This document shows positions 16,180 to 23,400 of a stretch of DNA of 46,142 nt, piece after piece (position 1 is the stretch's first letter; each line of letters begins with the position of its first letter). The stretch comes from Flavobacteriaceae bacterium UBA6231. Lineage in GTDB: Bacteria; Bacteroidota; Bacteroidia; Flavobacteriales; Flavobacteriaceae. The DNA lies in assembly GCA_002441545.1 (NCBI GenBank), contig DJWL01000017.1, positions 1 to 46,142 of the forward strand, read 5' to 3'. The notes under the pieces were generated by a model, which worked only from the letters and a program-made list of their open reading frames with translations, had not been told where the DNA came from and did no database searches. A program made the position numbers and the translations under genes.

Positions 16180-16260
16180 TTTTTCTACTTATTCAAATTT
16201 ACAATAATTTATAGAGTTAATTATTTAAAACTTTTTTCTATCAATTATTTTTAATCCTTA

Positions 16261-16276
16261 TGTAACAATTGTTACA
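16261..16276. promoter_or_regulatory. Crp-type operator TGTAACAATTGTTACA between the cytochrome gene and psrA
   Basis: Perfect palindrome, identical to the site at 3375-3390. Its centre (16268.5) is 32 bp, about three helical turns, upstream of the ATGAY-type site centre at 16300.5. It may also affect the divergent cytochrome gene, though I see no good -7 element at the matching distance on the minus strand. Confidence 0.75.
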
Positions 16277-16293
16277 TATAAAATCCTGATTAC

Positions 16294-16337
16294 ATGACTT
16301 TTATCATAATATAAAAGGGTATTTAAAAATATCTTTA
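16294..16337 (+). promoter_or_regulatory. ATGAY-type operator plus -7 element for the psr operon
   Basis: Operator ATGACTTTTATCAT at 16294-16307 and -7 element TATCTTTA at 16330-16337, with 29.5 bp from operator centre to -7, exactly as in front of the rhodanese operon. The predicted transcription start is near 16343 and the ATG is at 16360. Confidence 0.75.
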
Positions 16338-16359
16338 CCTCAGAAAAATATTTATAATT

Positions 16360-18603
16360 ATGACCACTTCAAGACGAAAATTTATTAAAATTTCTGCCTT
16401 AGGTTTAGGAGGTTTGGCAACAACTTCTAGTGCATTTAAAATGTTTGGAGTAAACTCATATTTAGATGCTGTTGTTAAAGAAAATGTTGCTAAAAAATTT
16501 ATAAGATCTGCTACCTATTGCGAAGTATGCTTTTGGAAATGTGCAGCTTGGGCTTATACAGACGAAGAAGGCGATATTAAAAAAATTATAGGCAATGAAG
16601 ATGATACACATTGTAATGGACGTCTTTGTCCAAGAGGAACTGGTGGAGTTGGAATGTATAGCGATGAAGATAGACTAAAAACACCTTTAATTAGAACTAC
16701 AATTAATGGTGAAGAAACCTATAGAGAAGCAAGTTGGGAGGAAGCTCTTGACTTAATAGCTTCTAAATTTAAAGATGTTAAGGAAAAATATGGACCGGAA
16801 TCATTTGCTTTGCTTAAACATGGTTCACCAGGTAGTCACTTAGAACATTTATTTAAAGCCTATGGATCAGACACCATTGCAGAACCGGCATATGCTCAAT
16901 GTAGAGGCCCAAGAGAAACAGGCTTTGGATTGACTTTTGGTTCTTGGATTGGTTCACCAGAGCCTACAGATATAAGAGACACCAAGTGTTTAGTGCTTAT
17001 TGGTTCTCATATTGGAGAGAATATGCATAATTCTCAGATTCAAGAAATGTCTGATGCTATTGATAATGGGGCGACTATTATAACAGTTGATCCAAGGTTT
17101 TCAACCGCCGCAAGTAAATCAAAACATTGGTTAGCAATTAAACCTGCTACAGACATAGCTTTATTACTTTCTTGGATGCATGTTTTAATTGAGGAAGGCT
17201 TATACAATAAAAATTATGTTGAAAAATATACTTTAGGGTTTGAGCAATTAAAAGCCCATGTTAAACAATTCACACCTGAATGGGCTTATGGAATTACAAC
17301 TATAAAACCAGAAGAAATTAGAAAGACAGCGCGTGTTATGGCAGCTGCAGCTCCTTCGGTAATTGTCCATCCTGGTAGACATGTTACTTGGTATGGTGAT
17401 GATTCTCAAAGAGAAAGAGCTATTGCTATTTTAAACGGATTATTAGGATCATGGGGAAATAGAGGAGGCTTTTATTTTAAAGAAAGTTTAAAACTACCAA
17501 AATATCCTCATCCAGAATATCCAGAACCAAAATGGGGTTGGAAAGAAATTGGTGAAAAATATCCGTTTGCTGAAATGGGAATCACCTCTGAATTAATAAA
17601 AGCGACACTTCCAAATGAAGATAATAAATACCCAATTAAAGCGTGGATGGTGGCAGGTACCAATTTAATAAATACCTTACCGCAAAGAGACAAAACCATT
17701 GAAGCAATTAATGCTGTAGAATTCTTGGTAGTTATTGATACGATGCCAATGGAAATTACTGGATATGCAGATGTTGTTCTTCCGGAATGTACTTACTTAG
17801 AACGTTATGATGATATACGTTCTGCAACAAACAGAACACCTTCTATAGCAGTAAGAGTTCCAGCTGTAAAACCTAAGTATAATACTAAACCAGCTTGGTG
17901 GATAAGCAAACAAATAGGTGACCGTTTAGGCTTAGGAGACTATTTTAATTATAATGATTATGAAGAAGTCATAGAATGGCAACTTAATGAGCTAGGGACT
18001 TCTTTAGATGAAATGAAAAAAATAGGAGTTAAAAATTTTGAAAGAAAATCAGGGCCATTATTCTTAGAAGAAGGACAAGATCACGTATTTGGTACACCTA
18101 GTGGTAAAATAGAGTTTTACTCGCATCAATTAGCTGATAAAGGATTTGATGCTATGCCTGTTTACACACCGCATCCAGAACCACAACAAGGTTTTTATAG
18201 GTTAAACTATGGAAGGTCACCAATGCACACCTTTAGTAGAACTATTAATAATCCAAATTTAAGTGACTTAAAAAGTGAGAATACTCTTTGGGTAAACCCA
18301 AAAGTAGCCAGAGTGTTAGGATTGAAAAAGAACCAAGAAGTTTGGTTAAAAAACCAAGATAATATAGTGTCTACTTTCTCAATAAAAGTTAGAGTAACCG
18401 AAAGAGTTAGATGGGATTCAGTTTATATGTATCATGGTTTTGGACATAATAATAATAAGCTATCTAGAGCTTTTGGTAAAGGCATTAGTGATACAGAGTT
18501 AATATCACAAACAGTAATAGATCCGCTTATGGGAGGAACAGGACTTAGAGGAAATTTTGTTTCCATTTTAACAGAAGACCCACATAAAAATTCAGAGATA
18601 TGA
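16360..18603 (+). CDS. Molybdopterin oxidoreductase, polysulfide/thiosulfate reductase catalytic subunit type (PsrA/PhsA-like)
   Basis: 747 residues, the size of PsrA/PhsA and smaller than SoeA or TtrA. It has a Tat signal (SRRKFIKIS, then a hydrophobic stretch to about residue 26). A [4Fe-4S] site is formed by C54, C57, C61 and C90 (CEVCFWKC ... LCPRG). The Mo ligand is predicted to be C181 in YAQCRGPRETGF, and the C-terminal domain is the molydopterin-dinucleotide-binding type. It should reside in the periplasm and carry Mo-bisMGD. PsrA reduces polysulfide and PhsA thiosulfate; related enzymes can run oxidatively, and sequence alone does not set the direction. First of the psr operon; its stop overlaps the next start (ATGA). 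Confidence 0.88.
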   Translation: MTTSRRKFIKISALGLGGLATTSSAFKMFGVNSYLDAVVKENVAKKFIRSATYCEVCFWKCAAWAYTDEEGDIKKIIGNEDDTHCNGRLCPRGTGGVGMYSDEDRLKTPLIRTTINGEETYREASWEEALDLIASKFKDVKEKYGPESFALLKHGSPGSHLEHLFKAYGSDTIAEPAYAQCRGPRETGFGLTFGSWIGSPEPTDIRDTKCLVLIGSHIGENMHNSQIQEMSDAIDNGATIITVDPRFSTAASKSKHWLAIKPATDIALLLSWMHVLIEEGLYNKNYVEKYTLGFEQLKAHVKQFTPEWAYGITTIKPEEIRKTARVMAAAAPSVIVHPGRHVTWYGDDSQRERAIAILNGLLGSWGNRGGFYFKESLKLPKYPHPEYPEPKWGWKEIGEKYPFAEMGITSELIKATLPNEDNKYPIKAWMVAGTNLINTLPQRDKTIEAINAVEFLVVIDTMPMEITGYADVVLPECTYLERYDDIRSATNRTPSIAVRVPAVKPKYNTKPAWWISKQIGDRLGLGDYFNYNDYEEVIEWQLNELGTSLDEMKKIGVKNFERKSGPLFLEEGQDHVFGTPSGKIEFYSHQLADKGFDAMPVYTPHPEPQQGFYRLNYGRSPMHTFSRTINNPNLSDLKSENTLWVNPKVARVLGLKKNQEVWLKNQDNIVSTFSIKVRVTERVRWDSVYMYHGFGHNNNKLSRAFGKGISDTELISQTVIDPLMGGTGLRGNFVSILTEDPHKNSEI

Positions 18604-19133
18604 GATATGCAATGGTAATAGACACATTAAAATGTGTTGGATGTAGTGATTGCGTTGTGGCTTGTCAAACAGAAAACAACGTACCACATGGGTATTGTAG
18701 AGATTGGATAACCGAAGCAGTAAGTGGCTCGTATCCAAATGTTGAACTGGAATTAAGATCTGAAAGATGTAATCATTGTGATAATGCTCCTTGTGTTAGA
18801 TGTTGTCCTACTGGTGCAAGTCATATTGTAGAAGGAGGGATTGTATTAGTAACTGCTAATGAATGTATAGGATGTGGAGCTTGTATAGAATCTTGTCCTT
18901 ATGATGCACGTTACCAACATCCAGATGGTTATGTAGATAAGTGTACATTTTGCCATCACAGACTTGAAAAAGGTCAGCTTCCTGCTTGTGTGTCTGTTTG
19001 TCCTACAAAATGTATGTATTTTGGAGATTTAGACAATCCAAACAGTGAAGTTTCACAATTGTTAAAAAACAGAAACTATAAAACGTTAGCCCCTGAAGCA
19101 GGAACTAACCCTCACGTTTTTTACTTAATTTAA
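18600..19133 (+). CDS. Four-cluster ferredoxin subunit (PsrB/PhsB/NrfC-like)
   Basis: 177 residues with four [4Fe-4S] cysteine groups: CVGCSDCVVAC, CNHCDNAPCVRCCP, CIGCGACIESCP and CTFCHHRLEKGQLPACVSVCP. This is the DMSO reductase-family electron-transfer subunit that links the catalytic A subunit to the membrane subunit C. It has no signal of its own, so it would be exported by hitchhiking on the Tat signal of PsrA. It overlaps psrA by four bases (ATGA), and the NrfD-type gene follows 12 bases later. Confidence 0.92.
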   Translation: MRYAMVIDTLKCVGCSDCVVACQTENNVPHGYCRDWITEAVSGSYPNVELELRSERCNHCDNAPCVRCCPTGASHIVEGGIVLVTANECIGCGACIESCPYDARYQHPDGYVDKCTFCHHRLEKGQLPACVSVCPTKCMYFGDLDNPNSEVSQLLKNRNYKTLAPEAGTNPHVFYLI

Positions 19134-19145
19134 AGTATTCATATT

Positions 19146-20105
19146 ATGCAAGAAGAATTATTTACAAGCGGAAGACATATTCCAAATATAGATCCTTCAT
19201 TACAAATCTGGCATTGGCCAATAGCACTCTACCTATTTTTAGGTGGACTTGCTGCAGGAATACTATTTTTTGCTGCCTTATTTTATGTATTAGGAAAGGG
19301 TAAGGAATATCCAGCGGCTGTAAAAATAGCATCTATTGTGCCTCCTATATCTTTATCTGTAGGGTTGTTGGCTTTGGTTTACGATTTAACACATCCATTA
19401 TACACATGGCAATTATATACTACTTTTAGAATTGAGTCTCCAATGTCTTGGGGCGCTTGGGTTTTAATGATAGTTACACCGTTGTCATTTCTATGGGCGT
19501 TCAGTTATTATAGAGAATCGTATGCTAAAATAGAGTCTAAATTAAACTTGTTTGGACGACTTAAATTCTTAAATAAATTTGAGAAATTCATTCAAGCAAA
19601 CAGAATTTATATTGCGTATGCTTTAATTCCTTTATCAGTAATTTTAGGTGTATATACTGGAATATTATTATCAGCTTTCAATGCAAGACCATTATGGAAC
19701 AATGCTATTCTTGGACCATTATTTTTAACATCAGGGTTGTCAACTGGTGCAGCAGCAATTATTTTACTTTCAAAAAGTGTTAAAGAAAGACACACGTTTG
19801 GTAAAATTGATTTAGGATTAATCATTATTGAATTAGCCTTAATTATTCATATGATTATGGGTTATTATGCAGGTTCTCAAGTACAACTTGAAGCTATGGA
19901 ATTACTTGTTGGTGGCGAATTTACTTTGATGTTTTTTGGTTTTGTTGTATTACTAGGTTTGCTGGTTCCTGCCGTTTTAGAGTTAATAGAACTAATAGGA
20001 TATAAAGTTCCAGTTATTGTGCCGGCACTTCTGGTTATTATTGGAGGTTTAATTTTTAGATTTATTATGATTGAAGCAGGCCAATTAACAAGATATCTTT
20101 ATTAA
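19146..20105 (+). CDS. NrfD/PsrC-type integral membrane quinone-interacting subunit
   Basis: 319 residues with eight or nine hydrophobic helices and no haem motif, the pattern of the NrfD/PsrC family. A typical early segment is LYLFLGGLAAGILFF, and DLTHPLYTW lies in the second helix-loop region. It exchanges electrons between membrane quinone and the ferredoxin subunit. With the two preceding genes it forms a complete three-subunit complex. The YeeE-type gene follows after 13 bases, so the transporter belongs to the same transcript. Confidence 0.9.
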   Translation: MQEELFTSGRHIPNIDPSLQIWHWPIALYLFLGGLAAGILFFAALFYVLGKGKEYPAAVKIASIVPPISLSVGLLALVYDLTHPLYTWQLYTTFRIESPMSWGAWVLMIVTPLSFLWAFSYYRESYAKIESKLNLFGRLKFLNKFEKFIQANRIYIAYALIPLSVILGVYTGILLSAFNARPLWNNAILGPLFLTSGLSTGAAAIILLSKSVKERHTFGKIDLGLIIIELALIIHMIMGYYAGSQVQLEAMELLVGGEFTLMFFGFVVLLGLLVPAVLELIELIGYKVPVIVPALLVIIGGLIFRFIMIEAGQLTRYLY

Positions 20106-20118
20106 AAAATAATTAGTT

Positions 20119-20649
20119 ATGAGTTCAAAAAACAAAAAAAATAGTCACGTATATTGGAATCCATATTATGGTGGATTTCTACTTGGTATCATTATTATTT
20201 TCACTTTTTATCTTACAGGTAGAGGATTGGGAGCAAGTGGAGCCATGAAAAGTAGCGTTGTTACTATAGTTGATAAAGTAGCTCCAACACATGCTGAAAA
20301 TAATGCCTATTACAGTAAGTTTATTAGTAAAGAGGATTCTCCAATGAATACTTGGTTGGTTTTTGAAGCATTAGGTGTTTTAATAGGCGCCTTTATTTCT
20401 GGAGGTTTAAATGGAAGAATTAAATGGCGAGTGCAACATTCACCAAAAATTTCAAGCAATAGAAGATTGGTTTTTGCATTATTAGGTGGAATATTATTCG
20501 GATTAGGAGCTCAAATAGCACGAGGATGTACAAGTGGTGCAGCTTTAAGTGGAATGGCAGTACTATCATCGGGTGGATTTTTAACTATGCTGGCCATTTT
20601 TGGTTCGGCATATGCTACTGCTTACTTTTTTAGAAAAAATTGGATTTAA
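20119..20649 (+). CDS. YeeE/YedE family half-transporter, part 1
   Basis: 176 residues with about four helices. The last part has the family motif GLGAQIARGCTSGAALSG with cysteine C137. YeeE (TsuA) takes up thiosulfate, relaying it between cysteines along the pore. Here the protein has half the size of YeeE/TsuA and is followed 19 bases later by a second half, so the two probably form a heteromer. Position between the PsrC-type gene and rhodanese-like genes supports import of thiosulfate or persulfide sulfur. Confidence 0.85.
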   Translation: MSSKNKKNSHVYWNPYYGGFLLGIIIIFTFYLTGRGLGASGAMKSSVVTIVDKVAPTHAENNAYYSKFISKEDSPMNTWLVFEALGVLIGAFISGGLNGRIKWRVQHSPKISSNRRLVFALLGGILFGLGAQIARGCTSGAALSGMAVLSSGGFLTMLAIFGSAYATAYFFRKNWI

Positions 20650-20668
20650 TAAATAAAAATAAATAATT

Positions 20669-21259
20669 ATGGGACCTTTAATTCCTAACGGTATAATTCC
20701 TATTGAATGGGATAGTATAATAGCCATTTTCATTGGTATTGTTTTTGGCTTTGTTTTAGAATCTTCAGGATTTTCATCTTCAAGAAAACTTGCAGGGGTA
20801 TTTTATGGGTATGATTTCGCCGTTTTAAAAGTATTTTTTACAGCTGCGGCAGTATCTGTAATAGGGCTTTATTATATGGATTATCTAGGGTATTTAGATA
20901 TCAATCAATTATATGTGCATCCAACGTATTTATGGGGAGCAATTATTGGAGGTGTTATTATGGGAGTAGGTTTTGTATCCGGTGGGTTTTGTCCAGGAAC
21001 AAGTTTATGTGCCGTAGCTATAGGTAAATTAGATGCTTGGATTTATGTAGGTGGAATTATGATTGGAGTTTTTCTGTTTTCAGAACTCTATTCATTTTTT
21101 GAACCAATTTACAATGGCTATTTCCTTGGAAATATAACCTTAATTGATTCATTTGGGTGGAATCCTTACTGGGTGATATTTATTTTTTCAATCATAGCAA
21201 TTGTTGCATTTGCAGTATCAGATATGGTAAGAAAAAAAGTTAAAAAAGTGTTTTACTAA
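20669..21259 (+). CDS. YeeE/YedE family half-transporter, part 2
   Basis: 196 residues with five or so helices. The motif GVGFVSGGFCPGTSLCAVAIGK contains cysteines C108 and C114, equivalent to the pore cysteine region of the family. An early FGFVLESSGFSSSRKLAGVFYG is also typical. It pairs with the half-transporter immediately upstream. The C-terminus ends in a lysine-rich stretch (RKKVKKVFY). It is followed after 15 bases by the first of the two tail-bearing rhodanese-like genes. Confidence 0.85.
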   Translation: MGPLIPNGIIPIEWDSIIAIFIGIVFGFVLESSGFSSSRKLAGVFYGYDFAVLKVFFTAAAVSVIGLYYMDYLGYLDINQLYVHPTYLWGAIIGGVIMGVGFVSGGFCPGTSLCAVAIGKLDAWIYVGGIMIGVFLFSELYSFFEPIYNGYFLGNITLIDSFGWNPYWVIFIFSIIAIVAFAVSDMVRKKVKKVFY

Positions 21260-21274
21260 TAAAACGAAATTACA

Positions 21275-21937
21275 ATGGATAAAAAAAAGATAGCCAGAGT
21301 TGCTGCTTTCAGGTATAAAATTTTAGCAATAATATTTTTGGTACTAGCAGGAGGATTGGTTTTACTGCCAAAATATCAAAAGCAAGAAGGGATAAAATCT
21401 GAAACGCTATTAAGCCATGCCAATAGTACAGAAAGATATATTTCAACAGATCAAATTGCTAATAAGATCATTAATCAGGATCCTTCTTTTATACTAATAG
21501 ATGTAAGGAATGAAGATAGTTTTAGCAATTACTCAATTCCAAATGCGATTAACATTCCTCTTAAAAAAATATTTGACGAAGAATCTTTAGCTTATTTAAA
21601 CCAAAATCAGTTTGATGTTGTTTTCTTTTCTAATGATAACTTTTATGCAGATCAAGCATGGGTATTGTGTGATAGACTAGGATTTAAAAACCTAAGAGTT
21701 TTGAATGGGGGGTTAAATAAGTGGTTTTCAACGATAATAAATCCCAAGATGCCAAACGAGGATATGCCAGATGAAGAGTTTGAATTGTATTCAACAAGAA
21801 AAGCTGCTAGCATGTTTTTTGGAGTTGTATATTCAGATCAAGTTACTACAGAGGATTCAAATGTTAAACCTGAAGCCCCAAAACAAGTAATAACTGTTCA
21901 AAAGAAAAAGAAAAAAGTAGCTGAAGGAGGTTGCTAA
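21275..21937 (+). CDS. Membrane-anchored inactive rhodanese-like protein with C-terminal Gly-Gly-Cys tail, copy 1
   Basis: 220 residues. There is a membrane anchor near residues 15-33 (KILAIIFLVLAGGLVLL). The rhodanese domain (about 55-155) has the IDVRNEDSF and IPNAINIP elements, but the loop that should hold the catalytic Cys reads FFSNDNFYAD, so it is predicted inactive. A linker rich in Pro, Glu and Lys leads to a tail ending TVQKKKKKVAEGGC. Exactly the same 14 residues end the next protein. Apart from the final Cys only one other Cys exists (WVLCDRLGF). The function is unknown; the tail suggests a flexible thiol arm carrying sulfur or a metal, fed by the YeeE halves upstream. Confidence 0.8.
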   Translation: MDKKKIARVAAFRYKILAIIFLVLAGGLVLLPKYQKQEGIKSETLLSHANSTERYISTDQIANKIINQDPSFILIDVRNEDSFSNYSIPNAINIPLKKIFDEESLAYLNQNQFDVVFFSNDNFYADQAWVLCDRLGFKNLRVLNGGLNKWFSTIINPKMPNEDMPDEEFELYSTRKAASMFFGVVYSDQVTTEDSNVKPEAPKQVITVQKKKKKVAEGGC

Positions 21938-21964
21938 TTTTTAAAATTTATTAGAATTTCTATT

Positions 21965-22576
21965 ATGAAAGAATTAGAAAAAGTAAAACGTATATCAATT
22001 GCTTCAACACTTTTTATATTAGCTGTGTTAATAGGTGTTTTGACTTTTGAAAGACCAAAGAATATGTATGCAATGAACACCAAAACTACTTTGGAAAAAT
22101 TGAGTACTAATGATTATATGGTTTCATTAAATGAAATCACACCAGAGGTAATAATAATAGATATAAGAAGCCAATATGAATATGATAAAGGACATCTAGA
22201 AACAGCTATTAATATTTCAACACCTGATATTTTAAGTGAAGAAAATCAAGGCTTTTTCAATGAGCTTAAGGATGCAAATAAAATTGTTGTTTTATATGGA
22301 AAAAGTCCACAGGAAGCTAACATTCCATTTATGCTTTTGTATCAATTGGGCTTCGATAATGTTAAATTGTTAGCCGTTGAGAATAATTATCTGCAAAATA
22401 AATTAATTACAAGCCAAATTGATATAGAAAAGCCAGTAGCAGATATTAAAGCTTTTATTGCTGAATCAGTTAAAAAATCAAATGCTTCAAAAACTATTGC
22501 AGAAAAAACAGAACCTGTTAAAAAGGTAGTTACTGTTCAAAAGAAAAAGAAGAAAGTAGCAGAAGGCGGCTGTTAA
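21965..22576 (+). CDS. Membrane-anchored inactive rhodanese-like protein with C-terminal Gly-Gly-Cys tail, copy 2
   Basis: 203 residues: one N-terminal helix (about 10-27) and a rhodanese-like domain (about 45-140) with IDIRSQYEYDKGHLETAINIS. The active-site loop reads LYGKSPQEAN with Leu at the Cys position. A Lys/Glu-rich linker follows (about 155-189), then the tail TVQKKKKKVAEGGC. The C-terminal Cys is the only cysteine of the protein, which makes it the only possible sulfur-carrying residue. Outside the tail it is strongly diverged from copy 1. It is the last gene before the second Crp paralogue. Confidence 0.8.
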   Translation: MKELEKVKRISIASTLFILAVLIGVLTFERPKNMYAMNTKTTLEKLSTNDYMVSLNEITPEVIIIDIRSQYEYDKGHLETAINISTPDILSEENQGFFNELKDANKIVVLYGKSPQEANIPFMLLYQLGFDNVKLLAVENNYLQNKLITSQIDIEKPVADIKAFIAESVKKSNASKTIAEKTEPVKKVVTVQKKKKKVAEGGC

Positions 22577-22654
22577 TCCATTGATTGGTTAATAGTTTTT
22601 AAAGCTAACAAAGCATTTTTCTCTTAATAAAAAATAATTTTAGACATCATAAAG

Positions 22655-23314
22655 TTGAATAATAAAGAATTAATACTAAAAGAAAAATTCATTAACTATT
22701 ATTCTGATGTTTTTGAAGAAAAACTTATTAAGGAAATAATAAAGGTAGGTCATTTCGAAACTCTTGCAGCAGGAGATCTTTTGATTGATGTTGGAGATGA
22801 TTTAACACACATTCCTTTAATTATTGAAGGTACTGTTAAAATTATAAGACATATAAATGAAGACGGTGAGTTAGCCTTATATTATTTAAAGCCAGGAGAA
22901 ACATGCGCCATTTCGTTCATAAATTGTATAGAAACTAAAAAAAGTGTTTTTGAGGGTGTTGTAGAAACAGATTTTGAAGCTGTTTTTATTCCAGTTGATA
23001 AAATTGATGAATGGTTAGTTATTTATAAATCATGGAGACGCTACATAATAGACAGTTATCATTTTAGATTAATGGAAATGCTGGAGTCTATAGATGGTTT
23101 GGCTTTTAATAATTTGAATGAACGGTTATTTAAATATCTAAAAGACATGTCTAAAAGATATAATAAAAAAGTTTTGCCAATTACTCATCAAGAAATTGCG
23201 AGCGATATGAATACTTCAAGAGTTGTAATTTCAAGGATAATAAAGCAATTACAAGATGAAGGGAAGATAGTATCCACAAGAAATAAAATTAAAGTTTTAG
23301 ATACCAAAGCTTAG
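22655..23314 (+). CDS. Crp/Fnr-family regulator, paralogue 2
   Basis: 219 residues, same length as the paralogue at 6688 and collinear along the whole protein, which supports the TTG start at 22655 (no in-frame ATG upstream). cNMP-type sensor domain, then HTH with recognition helix TSRVVISR: R189, V190 and R194 correspond to Crp R180, E181 and R185. Only two cysteines, C84 and C91 (GETCAISFINC), exactly as in paralogue 1. It is placed after the psr operon as paralogue 1 is placed after the rhodanese/porin operon. It is predicted to bind TGTAAC-N4-GTTACA; whether the two bind the same sites or different signals is unknown. Confidence 0.85.
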   Translation: MNNKELILKEKFINYYSDVFEEKLIKEIIKVGHFETLAAGDLLIDVGDDLTHIPLIIEGTVKIIRHINEDGELALYYLKPGETCAISFINCIETKKSVFEGVVETDFEAVFIPVDKIDEWLVIYKSWRRYIIDSYHFRLMEMLESIDGLAFNNLNERLFKYLKDMSKRYNKKVLPITHQEIASDMNTSRVVISRIIKQLQDEGKIVSTRNKIKVLDTKA

Positions 23315-23346
23315 TTATATAAACTATTGGTTTTCTAAATTAAAAT

Positions 23347-23378
23347 AAAAAGCCTGCCATTTTAATGACAGGCTTTTT
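23347..23378. terminator. Bidirectional rho-independent terminator between crp2 and fadL-type gene
   Basis: Stem AAAAAGCCTG / CAGGCTTTTT with inner CATT/AATG pairing, flanked by A and T runs. It serves the converging genes on both strands. Confidence 0.88.
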
Positions 23379-23400
23379 ATTTGTATTAGAGTTTATATCC

